Positions 43,263-52,120 of a DNA stretch of 64,000 bases are shown in pieces. The notes under the pieces were generated by a model. It did no database searches, had not been told where the DNA came from, and saw nothing but the letters and a program-made list of their open reading frames with translations. Source of the DNA: Acidobacteriota bacterium (GTDB taxonomy: Bacteria; Acidobacteriota; Terriglobia; Acidiferrales; UBA7541); contig JAMCWK010000026.1 in assembly GCA_023481105.1 (NCBI GenBank), positions 32,759 to 96,758 of the forward strand, written 5' to 3'. Numbering within the stretch: the stretch's first letter is position 1; each line of letters starts with the position of its first letter. A program made the position numbers and the translations under genes.

Positions 43263-43760
43263 TCAGTTTTCCCTCTTCGCCAGCACCACTGCACCGAGAA
43301 TTGCCACCAGAATCAAGATGGAGGTCAGCTCGAACGGCAGCAGAAAATCCGTGAACAGAAGTTTCGACAGATTCCGTGTCATTGCCGGGGAACTGCTGGC
43401 CGCCGTCGCCATCCCCTTCGTGCCGCGGCCCACCCACCAGGCCAGTTGCAGCATCAGGAAAAATCCCAGCGGCAGCCCCACGTAGCGCGCCATGCGGCTC
43501 ACGTTCGTGCGTTCTTCTTCGCCCGCGTTCAACAGCATAATGACGAACACAAACAGCACCATGATCGCGCCGGCATACACGATGATCTGCACCGCGGCCA
43601 CCAGCTCCGAGCCTTGCAGCAAGTAGAGTCCCGCCAGCGCGACCATCACCACGATCAGCGAGAGCGCGCTGCGGATGGGATGCCGCTGCACAATCAGGCT
43701 CACCGCGCCCAGCACGGCCACGGCAGCGAGGATAAAAAACACGATAACTTGCGCGCTCAT
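43263..43760 (-). CDS. nuoJ: NADH-quinone oxidoreductase subunit J (cluster 2)
   Basis: This 165-aa subunit has five hydrophobic helices and the conserved [25 protein letters not shown] region in helix 3. The ATG at 43760 overlaps the nuoH stop (ATGA), so the 43970 alternative, which would lie mostly inside nuoH, is rejected. nuoI is missing between nuoH and nuoJ, as in cluster 1. Confidence 0.94.
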   Translation of the reverse strand: MSAQVIVFFILAAVAVLGAVSLIVQRHPIRSALSLIVVMVALAGLYLLQGSELVAAVQIIVYAGAIMVLFVFVIMLLNAGEEERTNVSRMARYVGLPLGFFLMLQLAWWVGRGTKGMATAASSSPAMTRNLSKLLFTDFLLPFELTSILILVAILGAVVLAKREN

Positions 43761-44959
43761 TTGCTGTTCACCAGCACCATCCAGCTCGTCAAAATCACGT
43801 TGGCAATCGACAACGGCAGCAGCAACTTCCAACCGAAGGACATCAATTGGTCGTAGCGGAAGCGCGGCAGCGTCCCGCGCAGCCAAACGTAGAAAAACAG
43901 GAACAGGAACACTTTCAGCAAAAACCAGAACGGCCCTTGCACGAACGCCAGCACGCCCGGCAGCGCACACACTGCCGCCAAGCCTGCAAGCGCGAGAGCA
44001 AGGATGGGCAGCACGATTCGTCCGAACCTGGTGGAGTATCGCAACCCGTCAATAAACAGCAGCACCGCACATGCCGCCAAGACTGCAGTCGGAATGTACA
44101 GAGTCCAGACCATCATGCCGCCTGCGGAAAACGGGGAGAGCCAGCCGCCGAAGAACAGCAGCGTCGCCAGGCACGACACCGTAATCATGTTGGCGTACTC
44201 CGCCATGAAGAACATCGCGAATTTGAAGCTGGCGTACTCGGTGTGGAAGCCCGCCACCAGTTCGGTTTCTGCTTCCGGCAAATCGAATGGCACTCGGTTC
44301 GTCTCTGCGATCGCGGAAACAAAATAGACAAAGAAGCCCAGCACCTGGGGAAATGGCGGTGCCAGCAAATTCCACCGGGGAATAACGCCGAGCCAGTAGC
44401 CCTGCTGCTGCATGATAATTTCGCGCAGGTTGAATGTACCCGCCATCAACACCACGCCGACGACGGACATGGTCATGGACAGCTCATAGCTGACCATCTG
44501 CGCCGAGCTGCGCAGCCCCCCCAGCAGCGGGTACTTGCTGTTCGACGCCCAGCCTCCCAGCGCCACGCCGTACACGCCCAGCGAGGTAATCGCAAACAGC
44601 ACCAGCAGGCCGATGTTGACGTTCGCGATTTGCAACCACGGAGACGGCCCGAAGGGGATCATCGCGATCGAGCACAATGCCAGCGCCATCGCCAGGAACG
44701 GCGCAAGAAAATAAATGAGCTTGTCCACTCCCCCCGGCGTCGGATCTTCTTTGAACAAAAATTTCAAGCCGTCCGCCAGCGGCTGCAGCAGTCCGTGTGG
44801 GCCCACGCGGTAGGGTCCCCAGCGCGACTGGATGTGCGCCACCACCTTGCGCTCGAACCACGACAGGTATGCCAGCGCAGTCATCATCAACGCCATCAGT
44901 ACGACCACCTTGATGATGGAGACAATCCACACCGAGGGCTGGTTGAAGAAATCGCTCAC
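43757..44959 (-). CDS. nuoH: NADH-quinone oxidoreductase subunit H (cluster 2)
   Basis: This 400-aa subunit has SWFERKVVAHIQSRWGPYRVGPHGLLQPLADGLKFLFKED and SAIAETNRVPFDLPEAETELVAGFHTEYASFKFAMFFMAEY. It begins ATGA-overlapped with the nuoG stop and ends ATGA-overlapped with nuoJ, so it is tightly coupled. It is distinct in sequence from the cluster 1 copy. Confidence 0.95.
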   Translation of the reverse strand: MSDFFNQPSVWIVSIIKVVVLMALMMTALAYLSWFERKVVAHIQSRWGPYRVGPHGLLQPLADGLKFLFKEDPTPGGVDKLIYFLAPFLAMALALCSIAMIPFGPSPWLQIANVNIGLLVLFAITSLGVYGVALGGWASNSKYPLLGGLRSSAQMVSYELSMTMSVVGVVLMAGTFNLREIIMQQQGYWLGVIPRWNLLAPPFPQVLGFFVYFVSAIAETNRVPFDLPEAETELVAGFHTEYASFKFAMFFMAEYANMITVSCLATLLFFGGWLSPFSAGGMMVWTLYIPTAVLAACAVLLFIDGLRYSTRFGRIVLPILALALAGLAAVCALPGVLAFVQGPFWFLLKVFLFLFFYVWLRGTLPRFRYDQLMSFGWKLLLPLSIANVILTSWMVLVNSK

Positions 44960-47193
44960 GCTTCGCTCTTCGCTTCTGGAACAGAATTAATCATGGTGCA
45001 GTAGCGGCTGAGAGTGCCGCTGGTAAACAGGGTGTCCCGCGCGGAAAAGATACTTTCCGCGGGCACGTCGCTCAGCTTGTGGCCGTTGGCGGGCACCACA
45101 GGCGCGGTGCGTTCAGCCCCGCCGGCAAGCAGGCCGGGCATCGAAACGCCGTATCCTGGCACGCCGCTGCGGATTTCGTCCAGAGCTGCCTCCGGCGTGC
45201 GCAGAGGAATCGCTTTTCCCATCCCCGCCTTCGCCAGTTGATGCGACACGATGCGCAGAATCTCGAAATCTGTGCGCGTACCCATCGTCTCCATCGCCTT
45301 GCGCAGTAGTTGCACTTCGCCGGCGGTATTGGTCATCGTGCCGTTTTTTTCGTACGCGCACGCCGCAGGCAACACAATGTCCGCTTGCTGTGCCGTCTCG
45401 GTCAGGAACATTTCTTGCACGACGAGCAGCTCAAGCCCCGCGGGCCGTCCGCCCGTGCCGAAGGTCTTGAATGGGTTTGCGCCCACCACGTACAGTGCTT
45501 GCAGCGTGCCTTCCGCCGCGTCGGACAGCATGCGTCGCGCGTCAATGCCCGGCGCTTCGGGAAGCGACGTCCCCCAAAGTTTTCCGAAAGCGTCGCGCGC
45601 GGCAGCATTGCTCAGTGGCGCATAGCCCGGCAGCCGGTCGGGTAGCAGCCCCATGTCTGCCGCGCCACGTGAGTTTGCATAGTCGCCCAAGGCCATGAAC
45701 CGCGTCTGCCCGGGCAGGGAAGCGCCGAACTCCACCAAATGGCCGATGGCCGCGCCACGCAATTCCGCGCCGAAGACGATAACCACGTCCTGCTCTTTTT
45801 CCAGCGCGCCGCGCAGCTTCATCATTTCGAGGCTGGTGTCCAGCTCGAGGTCGCCCTCGCCGGTCGCCAGCCACCGCGCCATCAGAGCCTCCGCCCCGGG
45901 CGCGATGCGCACAAACTGCTCCGCCTGCCGCCGCAGCTTAATTTCTTGCGTGTTGATGATGTACAGCCGCGCGCCGTGCAGCCGGACAGCGGAGCGAATC
46001 TCCCACGCCACCAGCGGATTCTGATTCGTTGGATCGTTGCCGATCAGCAGAATGGCTTTCGCTGCGCCCAACTGTTCCATGCCGGGCTGAGCTGCCGAAG
46101 ATTTTTCGCCCAGCGACTGCACCAGCGCGCTGTAGTCCGCGGTGCGATGATGGTCCACATTGTTTGTGCCGACCGTGGCGCGCGCCAGGCGGCCCAGCAA
46201 ATAATTCTCCTCGTTCGTCGTGCGGTTCGAGCCGATGAATCCGATGGCTTCCGGCCCGTGCGCATCGCGTATCGCTTTCAGCCGCGCCGCAACTTCCGCC
46301 AGCGCGTCTTCCCAACTCGACGGTTGCAAGGTGCCGTTGCGCCGCACGAGCGGCAGCTTCAGACGATCTTTGTGATGAACAAAATCAAATCCGTACCGGC
46401 CCTTGATGCACAGGAATTCCTTGTTGATGCCGGAGAGATCGCGGTTGTTCGCGCGCAGGATGTCATTATTGCGGACGCTCAGCGTCGTTTTGCACCCATT
46501 GGAGCAATGCGCGCAGACCGTGGGCACGTAGCTCATCTCCCACGGCCGCGTTTTGTAGCGATAGGTGCCGCTCGTCAGCGCGCCCACGGGACAAATGTCA
46601 ATGCACATTCCGCACTCTTCGCATTCCAAATGGTCTTCGCGGTTGGGGATAATGACGGAATTCACGCCGCGCGAGCCCACGCCAAGCGCCTTCACGCCCA
46701 TTCCTTCGTCGCACACGCGCACGCAACGGAAGCACAGGATGCACCGCGGCGCGTCGTAGTACACCACCGGCGACCATTCCTGCTCCGGCGAATGCAGCTT
46801 CTCCTCGACGAATCTGCTCTTATCCAGACCGTAGCGGAAGGTCATGTCCTGCAACTCGCACTCGCCGCCCTTGTCGCACACCGGGCAATCCAGCGGGTGA
46901 TTGGTCAGCAGGAACTCCAGCATGTCCTTGCGCGCTTTGTGCACTTGCGGCGTATCGCTGCGTACGACCATTCCTTCGGTGGCCACCAGCGTGCACGCCG
47001 TTTGCAGCTTCGGCGCTTTTTCCACTTCCACCAGACACATCCGGCAGGCGGCTTGCAACGATAGGCCGGGGTAGTAGCAGAACGACGGCACTTCGATGCC
47101 TACGCGCCGCGCCGCTTCAATCACCACGGTTCCCGCCGGCACGGTCAGCTTGTGCTCGTTCAACGTGAACGTAATTGTTTTTTGTTCGGCCAT
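44956..47193 (-). CDS. nuoG: NADH-quinone oxidoreductase subunit G (cluster 2)
   Basis: This 745-aa iron-sulfur subunit has an N-terminal [2Fe-2S] ferredoxin domain (Cys39, 50, 53, 67), the His/Cys motif HPLDCPVCDKGGECELQ, and two four-cysteine clusters (CILCFRCVRVC and CEECGMCIDICP). CAHCSNGCKTT opens the molybdopterin-oxidoreductase-like domain that fills the rest. It carries electrons from NuoF to the NuoI/NuoB chain. Cluster 1 has no counterpart. Confidence 0.95.
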   Translation of the reverse strand: MAEQKTITFTLNEHKLTVPAGTVVIEAARRVGIEVPSFCYYPGLSLQAACRMCLVEVEKAPKLQTACTLVATEGMVVRSDTPQVHKARKDMLEFLLTNHPLDCPVCDKGGECELQDMTFRYGLDKSRFVEEKLHSPEQEWSPVVYYDAPRCILCFRCVRVCDEGMGVKALGVGSRGVNSVIIPNREDHLECEECGMCIDICPVGALTSGTYRYKTRPWEMSYVPTVCAHCSNGCKTTLSVRNNDILRANNRDLSGINKEFLCIKGRYGFDFVHHKDRLKLPLVRRNGTLQPSSWEDALAEVAARLKAIRDAHGPEAIGFIGSNRTTNEENYLLGRLARATVGTNNVDHHRTADYSALVQSLGEKSSAAQPGMEQLGAAKAILLIGNDPTNQNPLVAWEIRSAVRLHGARLYIINTQEIKLRRQAEQFVRIAPGAEALMARWLATGEGDLELDTSLEMMKLRGALEKEQDVVIVFGAELRGAAIGHLVEFGASLPGQTRFMALGDYANSRGAADMGLLPDRLPGYAPLSNAAARDAFGKLWGTSLPEAPGIDARRMLSDAAEGTLQALYVVGANPFKTFGTGGRPAGLELLVVQEMFLTETAQQADIVLPAACAYEKNGTMTNTAGEVQLLRKAMETMGTRTDFEILRIVSHQLAKAGMGKAIPLRTPEAALDEIRSGVPGYGVSMPGLLAGGAERTAPVVPANGHKLSDVPAESIFSARDTLFTSGTLSRYCTMINSVPEAKSEA

Positions 47194-47204
47194 AGCAAAT
47201 GCCG

Positions 47205-49013
47205 CTACTCTTCCACCGCGACTTCGGCTGCTTTGAACGGGCAGCGCCCGCTCAAGTGCTCCTCAAACTCGTGCCGCCACTTTTTGACGATAGCCATCAT
47301 GGGCATCGCCGCCGCGTCTCCCAGCGGGCAAAACGTTCGCCCAAATATATTTTTGGCAGCCTCGTCTATGATGGGAATGTCTTCCGCTCGGCCGCTGCCG
47401 GCGTGGAAGCGGTCGAGGATCAGCTTGATCCACGACGTGCCTTCGCGGCAGGGGATGCACCAGCCGCAGGATTCATGCGCGTAGAACTTCATAATGCGCC
47501 GCGCGAAGTCCACCATGCAGGTGTCCTCGTCGAGCACCACCACGCCGCCTGAGCCCAGCATCGAGCCCGCTTTGGCCAGGGAGTCAAAGTCCATGGCAAT
47601 GTCGCATTCCTCTGCTTTCAGCGCCGGCGTCGAGCTACCTCCCGGCACCACCGCCTTCAATTTCTTTCCGCCGCGCATGCCGCCAGCGACTTCAATCATC
47701 TTTAGCAGATTGAATCCCATCGGCAGCTCGTAAATTCCTGGCCGCTCGACGTGGCCGGAAACGCAGAACAGCCGCGTGCCGCCATTCCGCGCCGGACCGA
47801 GCCCCGCATACCACTCCGCGCCTTTCAGGATCACCGACGGCACTGCGCTCAGCGTCTCCACATTGTTGATGATGGTCGGGCAGCCGTAGAGTCCGACTAC
47901 GGCGGGGAAGGGAGGCCGGATGCGCGGATAGCCGCGCTTGCCTTCCAGCGATTCCATCAGCGCCGATTCCTCGCCGCACTCGTACGCGCCCGCTCCGGTG
48001 TGCGTGCACAAATCAAAATTGAATCCGCTGCCGAGAATATTCTTCCCGAGGAAGCCGTGCTCGTACGCTTCGCGGATGGCCCCGTCCACGATGTCCAGCA
48101 CGTAGCGGTACTCGCCGCGCACGTAGATGTAGCCCTGGTGCGAATTCACCGAGCGCCCGGCGATGATCATGCCTTCGATCAACTGGTGCGGGTCGAACTC
48201 CAGCAGCGGCCGGTCTTTGCAGGTGCCCGGCTCGCTTTCGTCGGCGTTGGCGATGATGTATTTCGGTTTCGGCGAATCCTTGGGCACGAAGCTCCACTTC
48301 ACTCCGGCGGGAAAGCCCGCGCCGCCACGCCCGCGCAGATTGGATTTCTTTACCTCTTCGATGATTCCTTCCGGCGTCATCTCTTTCAGCGCTTTTTCCA
48401 GCCCCTGGTAGCCTTCGTGCTTGCGATACACCTCGATCTTGCGCGAATTCTTGATGCCGAAGCGCCGGCTGATTACCGGCACTTCCGCCGGATGCCGTTC
48501 ATGGATCGAGCCCGAAACGTGCGGCACGGGCGCCGGCTTTTTCCCCGCCTGAAACTGGTCCAGGATAGCGTCGAGTTTTTCCGGCGTCAGGCATTCGTAA
48601 AAGTCGTAATTCACCTGCGCGGCCGGTGCGCCGGTGCACGCGCCGATGCACTCCACTTCTTCGAGGGAAAACACTCCATCCGACGTGGTCTGCTTGTGGC
48701 CGATGCCCAACCGCTTTTGCGCGTGCTCCCACAATTTTTCGCCGCCGCGCACTTTGCACGAAATGTTCGTGCACACCTGCACGTGACAGTGCCCAGCGGG
48801 CGCGCGCCGCAGCATCGAGTAATACACCAGCGTCTCGGTTACCTGTAGCGTATTCAAATCCAGTCGCCGCGCGATTTCCGCAATCATTTCGTCGCTGATG
48901 TGGCCGTACTCGTCCTGCGAGTAGAGCAGCATCGGCACCAGCGCCGAGCGCTTTACCGGATAGCGCTTCAGCAGTTCGGAAAATTTGTTCTCAAGCTGCG
49001 GAGACAGAGTCAT
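47205..49013 (-). CDS. nuoEF: NADH-quinone oxidoreductase NuoE-NuoF fusion (cluster 2)
   Basis: This 602-aa fused NADH-oxidising module has a NuoE part at about residues 1-160 with the N1a [2Fe-2S] cysteines 81, 86, 122 and 126. The rest is NuoF: NADH/FMN loop GRGGAGFPAG (227-236), ANADESEPGTCKDR, AGAYECGEESAL, and the N3 cluster SCGWCIPCREG with a further Cys in FCPLGDAAA. The join (QAGKKPAPVPHVSGSIHERHP) is Pro-rich, and one continuous frame crosses it. The usual bacterial state is two genes. Confidence 0.94.
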   Translation of the reverse strand: MTLSPQLENKFSELLKRYPVKRSALVPMLLYSQDEYGHISDEMIAEIARRLDLNTLQVTETLVYYSMLRRAPAGHCHVQVCTNISCKVRGGEKLWEHAQKRLGIGHKQTTSDGVFSLEEVECIGACTGAPAAQVNYDFYECLTPEKLDAILDQFQAGKKPAPVPHVSGSIHERHPAEVPVISRRFGIKNSRKIEVYRKHEGYQGLEKALKEMTPEGIIEEVKKSNLRGRGGAGFPAGVKWSFVPKDSPKPKYIIANADESEPGTCKDRPLLEFDPHQLIEGMIIAGRSVNSHQGYIYVRGEYRYVLDIVDGAIREAYEHGFLGKNILGSGFNFDLCTHTGAGAYECGEESALMESLEGKRGYPRIRPPFPAVVGLYGCPTIINNVETLSAVPSVILKGAEWYAGLGPARNGGTRLFCVSGHVERPGIYELPMGFNLLKMIEVAGGMRGGKKLKAVVPGGSSTPALKAEECDIAMDFDSLAKAGSMLGSGGVVVLDEDTCMVDFARRIMKFYAHESCGWCIPCREGTSWIKLILDRFHAGSGRAEDIPIIDEAAKNIFGRTFCPLGDAAAMPMMAIVKKWRHEFEEHLSGRCPFKAAEVAVEE

Positions 49014-49036
49014 AAGTTGGTTCGAATCACCACTGG

Positions 49037-50233
49037 CTACCGGTCAATCTCCCCCAGAACAATGTCAATCGTGCCGATGCACGCCACCACGTCGGCAATC
49101 AGCCGTCCTTCGCACAATTTCGGCAGCGCCTGCAAATTGACGAACGACGGCGTGCGGAACTTTACCCGCCACGGCTTGGGTGTGCCGTCGCTGGCTACGT
49201 ACACGGCCAGCTCCCCGCGCGGCGATTCGACGCTGGACTGCACCTCACCCGGCGGCGGCGCAAATCCCTCCGTGAAAATCTTGAAATGGTAGATCAGCCC
49301 TTCGATGGAGGTCTTCATCTCCTCGCGCGAAGGCGGCACAATGCCTGGCGCTTCCGTGCGAATGGGGCCCTCCGGCGGAATTTTTGCCATGGCCTGCCGG
49401 ACAATCTTCAAACTCTCGCGCATTTCCGCCACGCGCACCAGGTACCGTGCGTAGCAGTCGCCCGCCTTCTGCGTGCAAATGTCGAACTCAAATTCGTCGT
49501 AGCTGGAGTACGGAAACATCTTGCGAATGTCGTAAGCGACGCCGCTGCCGCGCAGCGACGGCCCGGACACGCCCCACGCGACGGCGTCCTCCCCTGAAAT
49601 CACGCCCACGCCCTGCGTGCGTCCCAGCCAGATGCGGTTTTGCGTCAGCAGGTCTTCGTATTCCTGGATGCGCGCGGGAAACATCTCCACAAACCGCTCC
49701 ACGCGCTCCAGCCAGCCCGGCGGCGGCTCCAGTGCCAGCCCGCCGATGCGGAAGTAGCTGGTCATCATGCGCTGCCCGGAAACGAACTCAAAAATCTTCA
49801 GGACTTCTTCGCGCTCGCGGAAGCAGTAGAGGAACATGCTCATCGCGCCGAGGTCGATGGCGTGCGTCCCCAGCCACACCAGGTGCGAGCCGATGCGGGT
49901 TAGTTCCGTCAGCAGCACGCGGACGTACTGCGCGCGCTTCGGCACTTCAAGTCCCAGCAGTTTTTCCACCGCCAGGCAGTAGGCCAAGTTGTTGGAGAGC
50001 GGCGCCAGGTAATCAATGCGGTCGGTCAGCGTGATAGCCTGCGAATACGTTTTGGCTTCGCAAGTTTTCTCGATGCCGGTGTGCAGATAACCGATGTCGG
50101 GTTTTGCAGCGACAACCGTTTCCCCGTCAAGTTCCAGCAGCACGCGCAGCACGCCGTGCGTGGACGGGTGCTGCGGCCCCATGTTCAGGACCATCGTTTC
50201 GGCAGCGCCGGTCGCGGTCTGCACCGTGGTCAT
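49037..50233 (-). CDS. nuoD: NADH-quinone oxidoreductase subunit D (cluster 2)
   Basis: This 398-aa 49-kDa-type subunit has [65 protein letters not shown] and VVACIGTIDIVLGEIDR. The ATG at 50233 overlaps the nuoC stop (ATGA), which decides the start over the in-frame 50281. Compared with cluster 1 it has a longer insertion before the C-terminal third (EAPGIVPPSREEMKTSIEG). Confidence 0.96.
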   Translation of the reverse strand: MTTVQTATGAAETMVLNMGPQHPSTHGVLRVLLELDGETVVAAKPDIGYLHTGIEKTCEAKTYSQAITLTDRIDYLAPLSNNLAYCLAVEKLLGLEVPKRAQYVRVLLTELTRIGSHLVWLGTHAIDLGAMSMFLYCFREREEVLKIFEFVSGQRMMTSYFRIGGLALEPPPGWLERVERFVEMFPARIQEYEDLLTQNRIWLGRTQGVGVISGEDAVAWGVSGPSLRGSGVAYDIRKMFPYSSYDEFEFDICTQKAGDCYARYLVRVAEMRESLKIVRQAMAKIPPEGPIRTEAPGIVPPSREEMKTSIEGLIYHFKIFTEGFAPPPGEVQSSVESPRGELAVYVASDGTPKPWRVKFRTPSFVNLQALPKLCEGRLIADVVACIGTIDIVLGEIDR

Positions 50234-50709
50234 CGGTAGCCCTCGACGGGAAAATCCTTGCGCAGCGGGTGGCCTTCCCAATCTTCCGGCAGCAGGATGC
50301 GGCGCAGATCGGGGTGTCCCTCGAAGCGCACGCCGAACAAATCAAACACTTCGCGTTCGTGCCAGTTGGCCGTCGGCCACACGTTGGAAACGGTTTCCAC
50401 CACGGGATTGCTGCTTTCCGCGCGAACCTTCATGCGCAGCCGTTCGCGCCGCGTCATGGAAACGAGGTGGTAGTTCAGCTCGAAGCGCGGCTCAGATGGG
50501 AAGCGGTCCACTCCGGTGACGTCGCACAAGTAGGTGAAGGCCAGCTCCGGATCGCCGTGGAGGAACTCCGCCGCCCGTCGCAGGTGCGCGCGGGGCACAA
50601 CGATGGTCAGCTCGCCGCGAAAAAGATGGGTCTCCGCAATAGCTTGCGCGTCCCATTCCTTCAGCTTGCGCACGACGGCGTAATTTTCGACGTCCTGTGG
50701 TTCCGCCAT
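50230..50709 (-). CDS. nuoC: NADH-quinone oxidoreductase subunit C (cluster 2)
   Basis: This 159-aa subunit has FTYLCDVTGVDRFP, FELNYHLVSMTRRERLRMKV, VETVSNVWPTANWHEREVFDLFGVRFEGHP and RILLPEDWEGHPLRKDFP. It lacks the long Pro/Ala-rich N-terminus of the cluster 1 copy. nuoA ends 27 bp upstream with no nuoB between. Confidence 0.95.
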   Translation of the reverse strand: MAEPQDVENYAVVRKLKEWDAQAIAETHLFRGELTIVVPRAHLRRAAEFLHGDPELAFTYLCDVTGVDRFPSEPRFELNYHLVSMTRRERLRMKVRAESSNPVVETVSNVWPTANWHEREVFDLFGVRFEGHPDLRRILLPEDWEGHPLRKDFPVEGYR

Positions 50710-50736
50710 GTGACGGCTCCCGGGCGGCGTGGAGTG

Positions 50737-51108
50737 CTAACTGTTCCAGTCCAGCGCGCCTTTTTTCCACAGATAGAGGTAACCGACCAGCAAGATTGCG
50801 ATGTACACCAGCATCTCCACGAACCCGAACAGGCGCAGCTCGCGGAACACATAGGCCCACGGATAGAAAAAAATGGCCTCCACATCAAACAAGATGAACA
50901 GCATGGCCACCAGGTAAAACTTGACCGAGAAGGGCTCCCGCGCGTCGCCAGTGGGCAGGATTCCGCATTCGTAGGCTTGCTGCTTGGCGCGGCTGGGCCG
51001 CCGGTTGCCGACAAATGTGGAAAGCAGGATGATGATCGCAGACAGTCCTGCCGCCACGATCATGTGCACGAACAGGGGAACGTAAGGCCTTAAGTAGCTC
51101 TCTGTCAT
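50737..51108 (-). CDS. nuoA: NADH-quinone oxidoreductase subunit A (cluster 2)
   Basis: This 123-aa, three-helix subunit has KQQAYECGILPTGDAREPFSVKFYLVAMLFILFDVEAIFFYPWAY-type loops. It is the first gene of the minus-strand cluster, behind a promoter at 51134-51163. Its ends are standard for the family. Confidence 0.95.
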   Translation of the reverse strand: MTESYLRPYVPLFVHMIVAAGLSAIIILLSTFVGNRRPSRAKQQAYECGILPTGDAREPFSVKFYLVAMLFILFDVEAIFFYPWAYVFRELRLFGFVEMLVYIAILLVGYLYLWKKGALDWNS

Positions 51109-51133
51109 CTCGGGGGTGCCAAAATAACTTGCT

Positions 51134-51163
51134 ATAATAGCGGCCTGACGGCGCGGCGGTCAA
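51134..51163 (-). promoter_or_regulatory. Predicted promoter for nuo cluster 2
   Basis: On the minus strand TTGACC (51163-51158) and TATTAT (51139-51134) are separated by 18 bp, 25 bp upstream of nuoA. On the plus strand a perfect TATAAT (51133-51138) overlaps it and could serve the divergent gene at 51214, but no -35 was seen for that direction. Confidence 0.55.
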
Positions 51164-51213
51164 TCGAGCTTTGGCGGTTTCGCGTCACGCTGGTTCCCCG
51201 CGAAAGGAGGCAC

Positions 51214-51831
51214 GTGCCCGGCCCGGTGATTTTCGGATTCAACACCGATTTGCGCGTAGGAAGCGTCGTGTACCACGTCCAGACCGAGGACCGCGGCGAC
51301 GTCAATCCGGTCATTGACACGACCATTTATTCCAAGGGGCGCATCTTGCACCGCCGCGTCAACAGCTACAAGGAATTTCGCGAGTCGCCCGAGTTCAATC
51401 CCACCGCGCTCCGCGAACGCCTCGAAGTGCAACACCGCGCGATTATTGACGAGCTGCGCAGCGGCGCGCTCGCCTTCGAAGCGGTACCGGCCGCCGCGGC
51501 TCCGTCTCCTGAACCCGCCGGCATTCAAGTGCAGCTATTGAATCCGGGCTCCTGGCTGGCCGCGGGCACCGCCACGCTCAAGTTGGAAGTGAAGTCGAAA
51601 GGGAAGAGCGAAGCCGTGGGCGACGCCGCAATTCAGGTTACCGTGACCGGTGCGCAAGGGCCGGTGGAGTTCGGCGGCAAGACCGACCACGCTGGGCATG
51701 CAGACCTTGTCTTTCCCTTGCCGCGCATGGGCCCCGGCGGCACTGACTTGGTCATCCGTGCCAAGAGTGCCGCAGGCGAAGACGAAATCCGTTACTCGTT
51801 GAAGCCTAAGGCCCGCCCCACTGCATCATGA
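51214..51831 (+). CDS. Conserved-looking protein of unknown function
   Basis: This 205-aa soluble protein has no signal peptide or membrane helix. The N-terminal ~75 residues (FGFNTDLRVGSVVYHVQTEDRG, PVIDTTIYSKGRILHRRVNSYKEF) look like a compact beta-rich domain. After a short Pro/Ala linker (about 90-105) the C-terminal ~100 residues resemble an Ig-like or carboxypeptidase-regulatory beta-sandwich (VTVTGAQGPVEFGGKTDHAGHADLVFPLP). It starts with GTG behind a strong AAAGGAGG site. It is divergent from nuo cluster 2. I do not recognise a function. Confidence 0.7.
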   Translation: MPGPVIFGFNTDLRVGSVVYHVQTEDRGDVNPVIDTTIYSKGRILHRRVNSYKEFRESPEFNPTALRERLEVQHRAIIDELRSGALAFEAVPAAAAPSPEPAGIQVQLLNPGSWLAAGTATLKLEVKSKGKSEAVGDAAIQVTVTGAQGPVEFGGKTDHAGHADLVFPLPRMGPGGTDLVIRAKSAAGEDEIRYSLKPKARPTAS

Positions 51832-51852
51832 ACGTTTTATTGATTGGGTTAT

Positions 51853-51879
51853 GTAGCGCCGGCCTTCAGGCCGGCACTA
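51853..51879. repeat. Intergenic palindromic element upstream of thiS-like gene
   Basis: GTAGC is followed by GCCGGCCT-TC-AGGCCGGC (51858-51875) and then ACTA. This is the same GTAG-type design as in dnaE2, here between two genes. Confidence 0.75.
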
Positions 51880-51904
51880 TACAAGTTTGTACTGGACGCT
51901 GCCC

Positions 51905-52105
51905 ATGCAAGTGATCGTCAACGGCGAACAGAAGGAAATCCCCGACGGCCTCACCGTCTCGGGCCTGCTCAGGCACCTCGGAATTCATCCCGGCCGCGTG
52001 GCCGTCGAGCGCAACTTGGAAATTCTGCTGCGCGCGAAATGGGATGAGATGCGCGTCCAGTCCGGCGACCGCTACGAAATCGTCAACTTCGTCGGCGGCG
52101 GATAA
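51905..52105 (+). CDS. thiS: Sulfur carrier protein, ThiS-like
   Basis: This 66-aa beta-grasp protein ends in the Gly-Gly needed for thiocarboxylate formation (EIVNFVGGG). It begins MQVIVNGEQKEIPDGLTVSGLLRHLGI, matching ThiS in thiamine thiazole synthesis. No thiG, thiF or thiH is nearby and no TPP riboswitch was seen, so the pathway link rests on the fold and tail only. A GTAG palindrome lies just upstream. Confidence 0.85.
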   Translation: MQVIVNGEQKEIPDGLTVSGLLRHLGIHPGRVAVERNLEILLRAKWDEMRVQSGDRYEIVNFVGGG

Positions 52106-52120
52106 TTCGCGCGGCGTGCT

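Noticed and set aside
43761..43970. Longer start of nuoJ (cluster 2)
   Set aside because: It would lie wholly within nuoH in another frame; the ATGA overlap at 43757-43760 explains the true start.
49015..49040. GGTTCGAATC, similar to a tRNA T-loop
   Set aside because: Only 23 bp separate nuoEF and nuoD; no acceptor stem or anticodon arm is present.
51832..51904. TPP riboswitch before the thiS-like gene
   Set aside because: No conserved thi-box elements; the gap holds a GTAG palindrome only.
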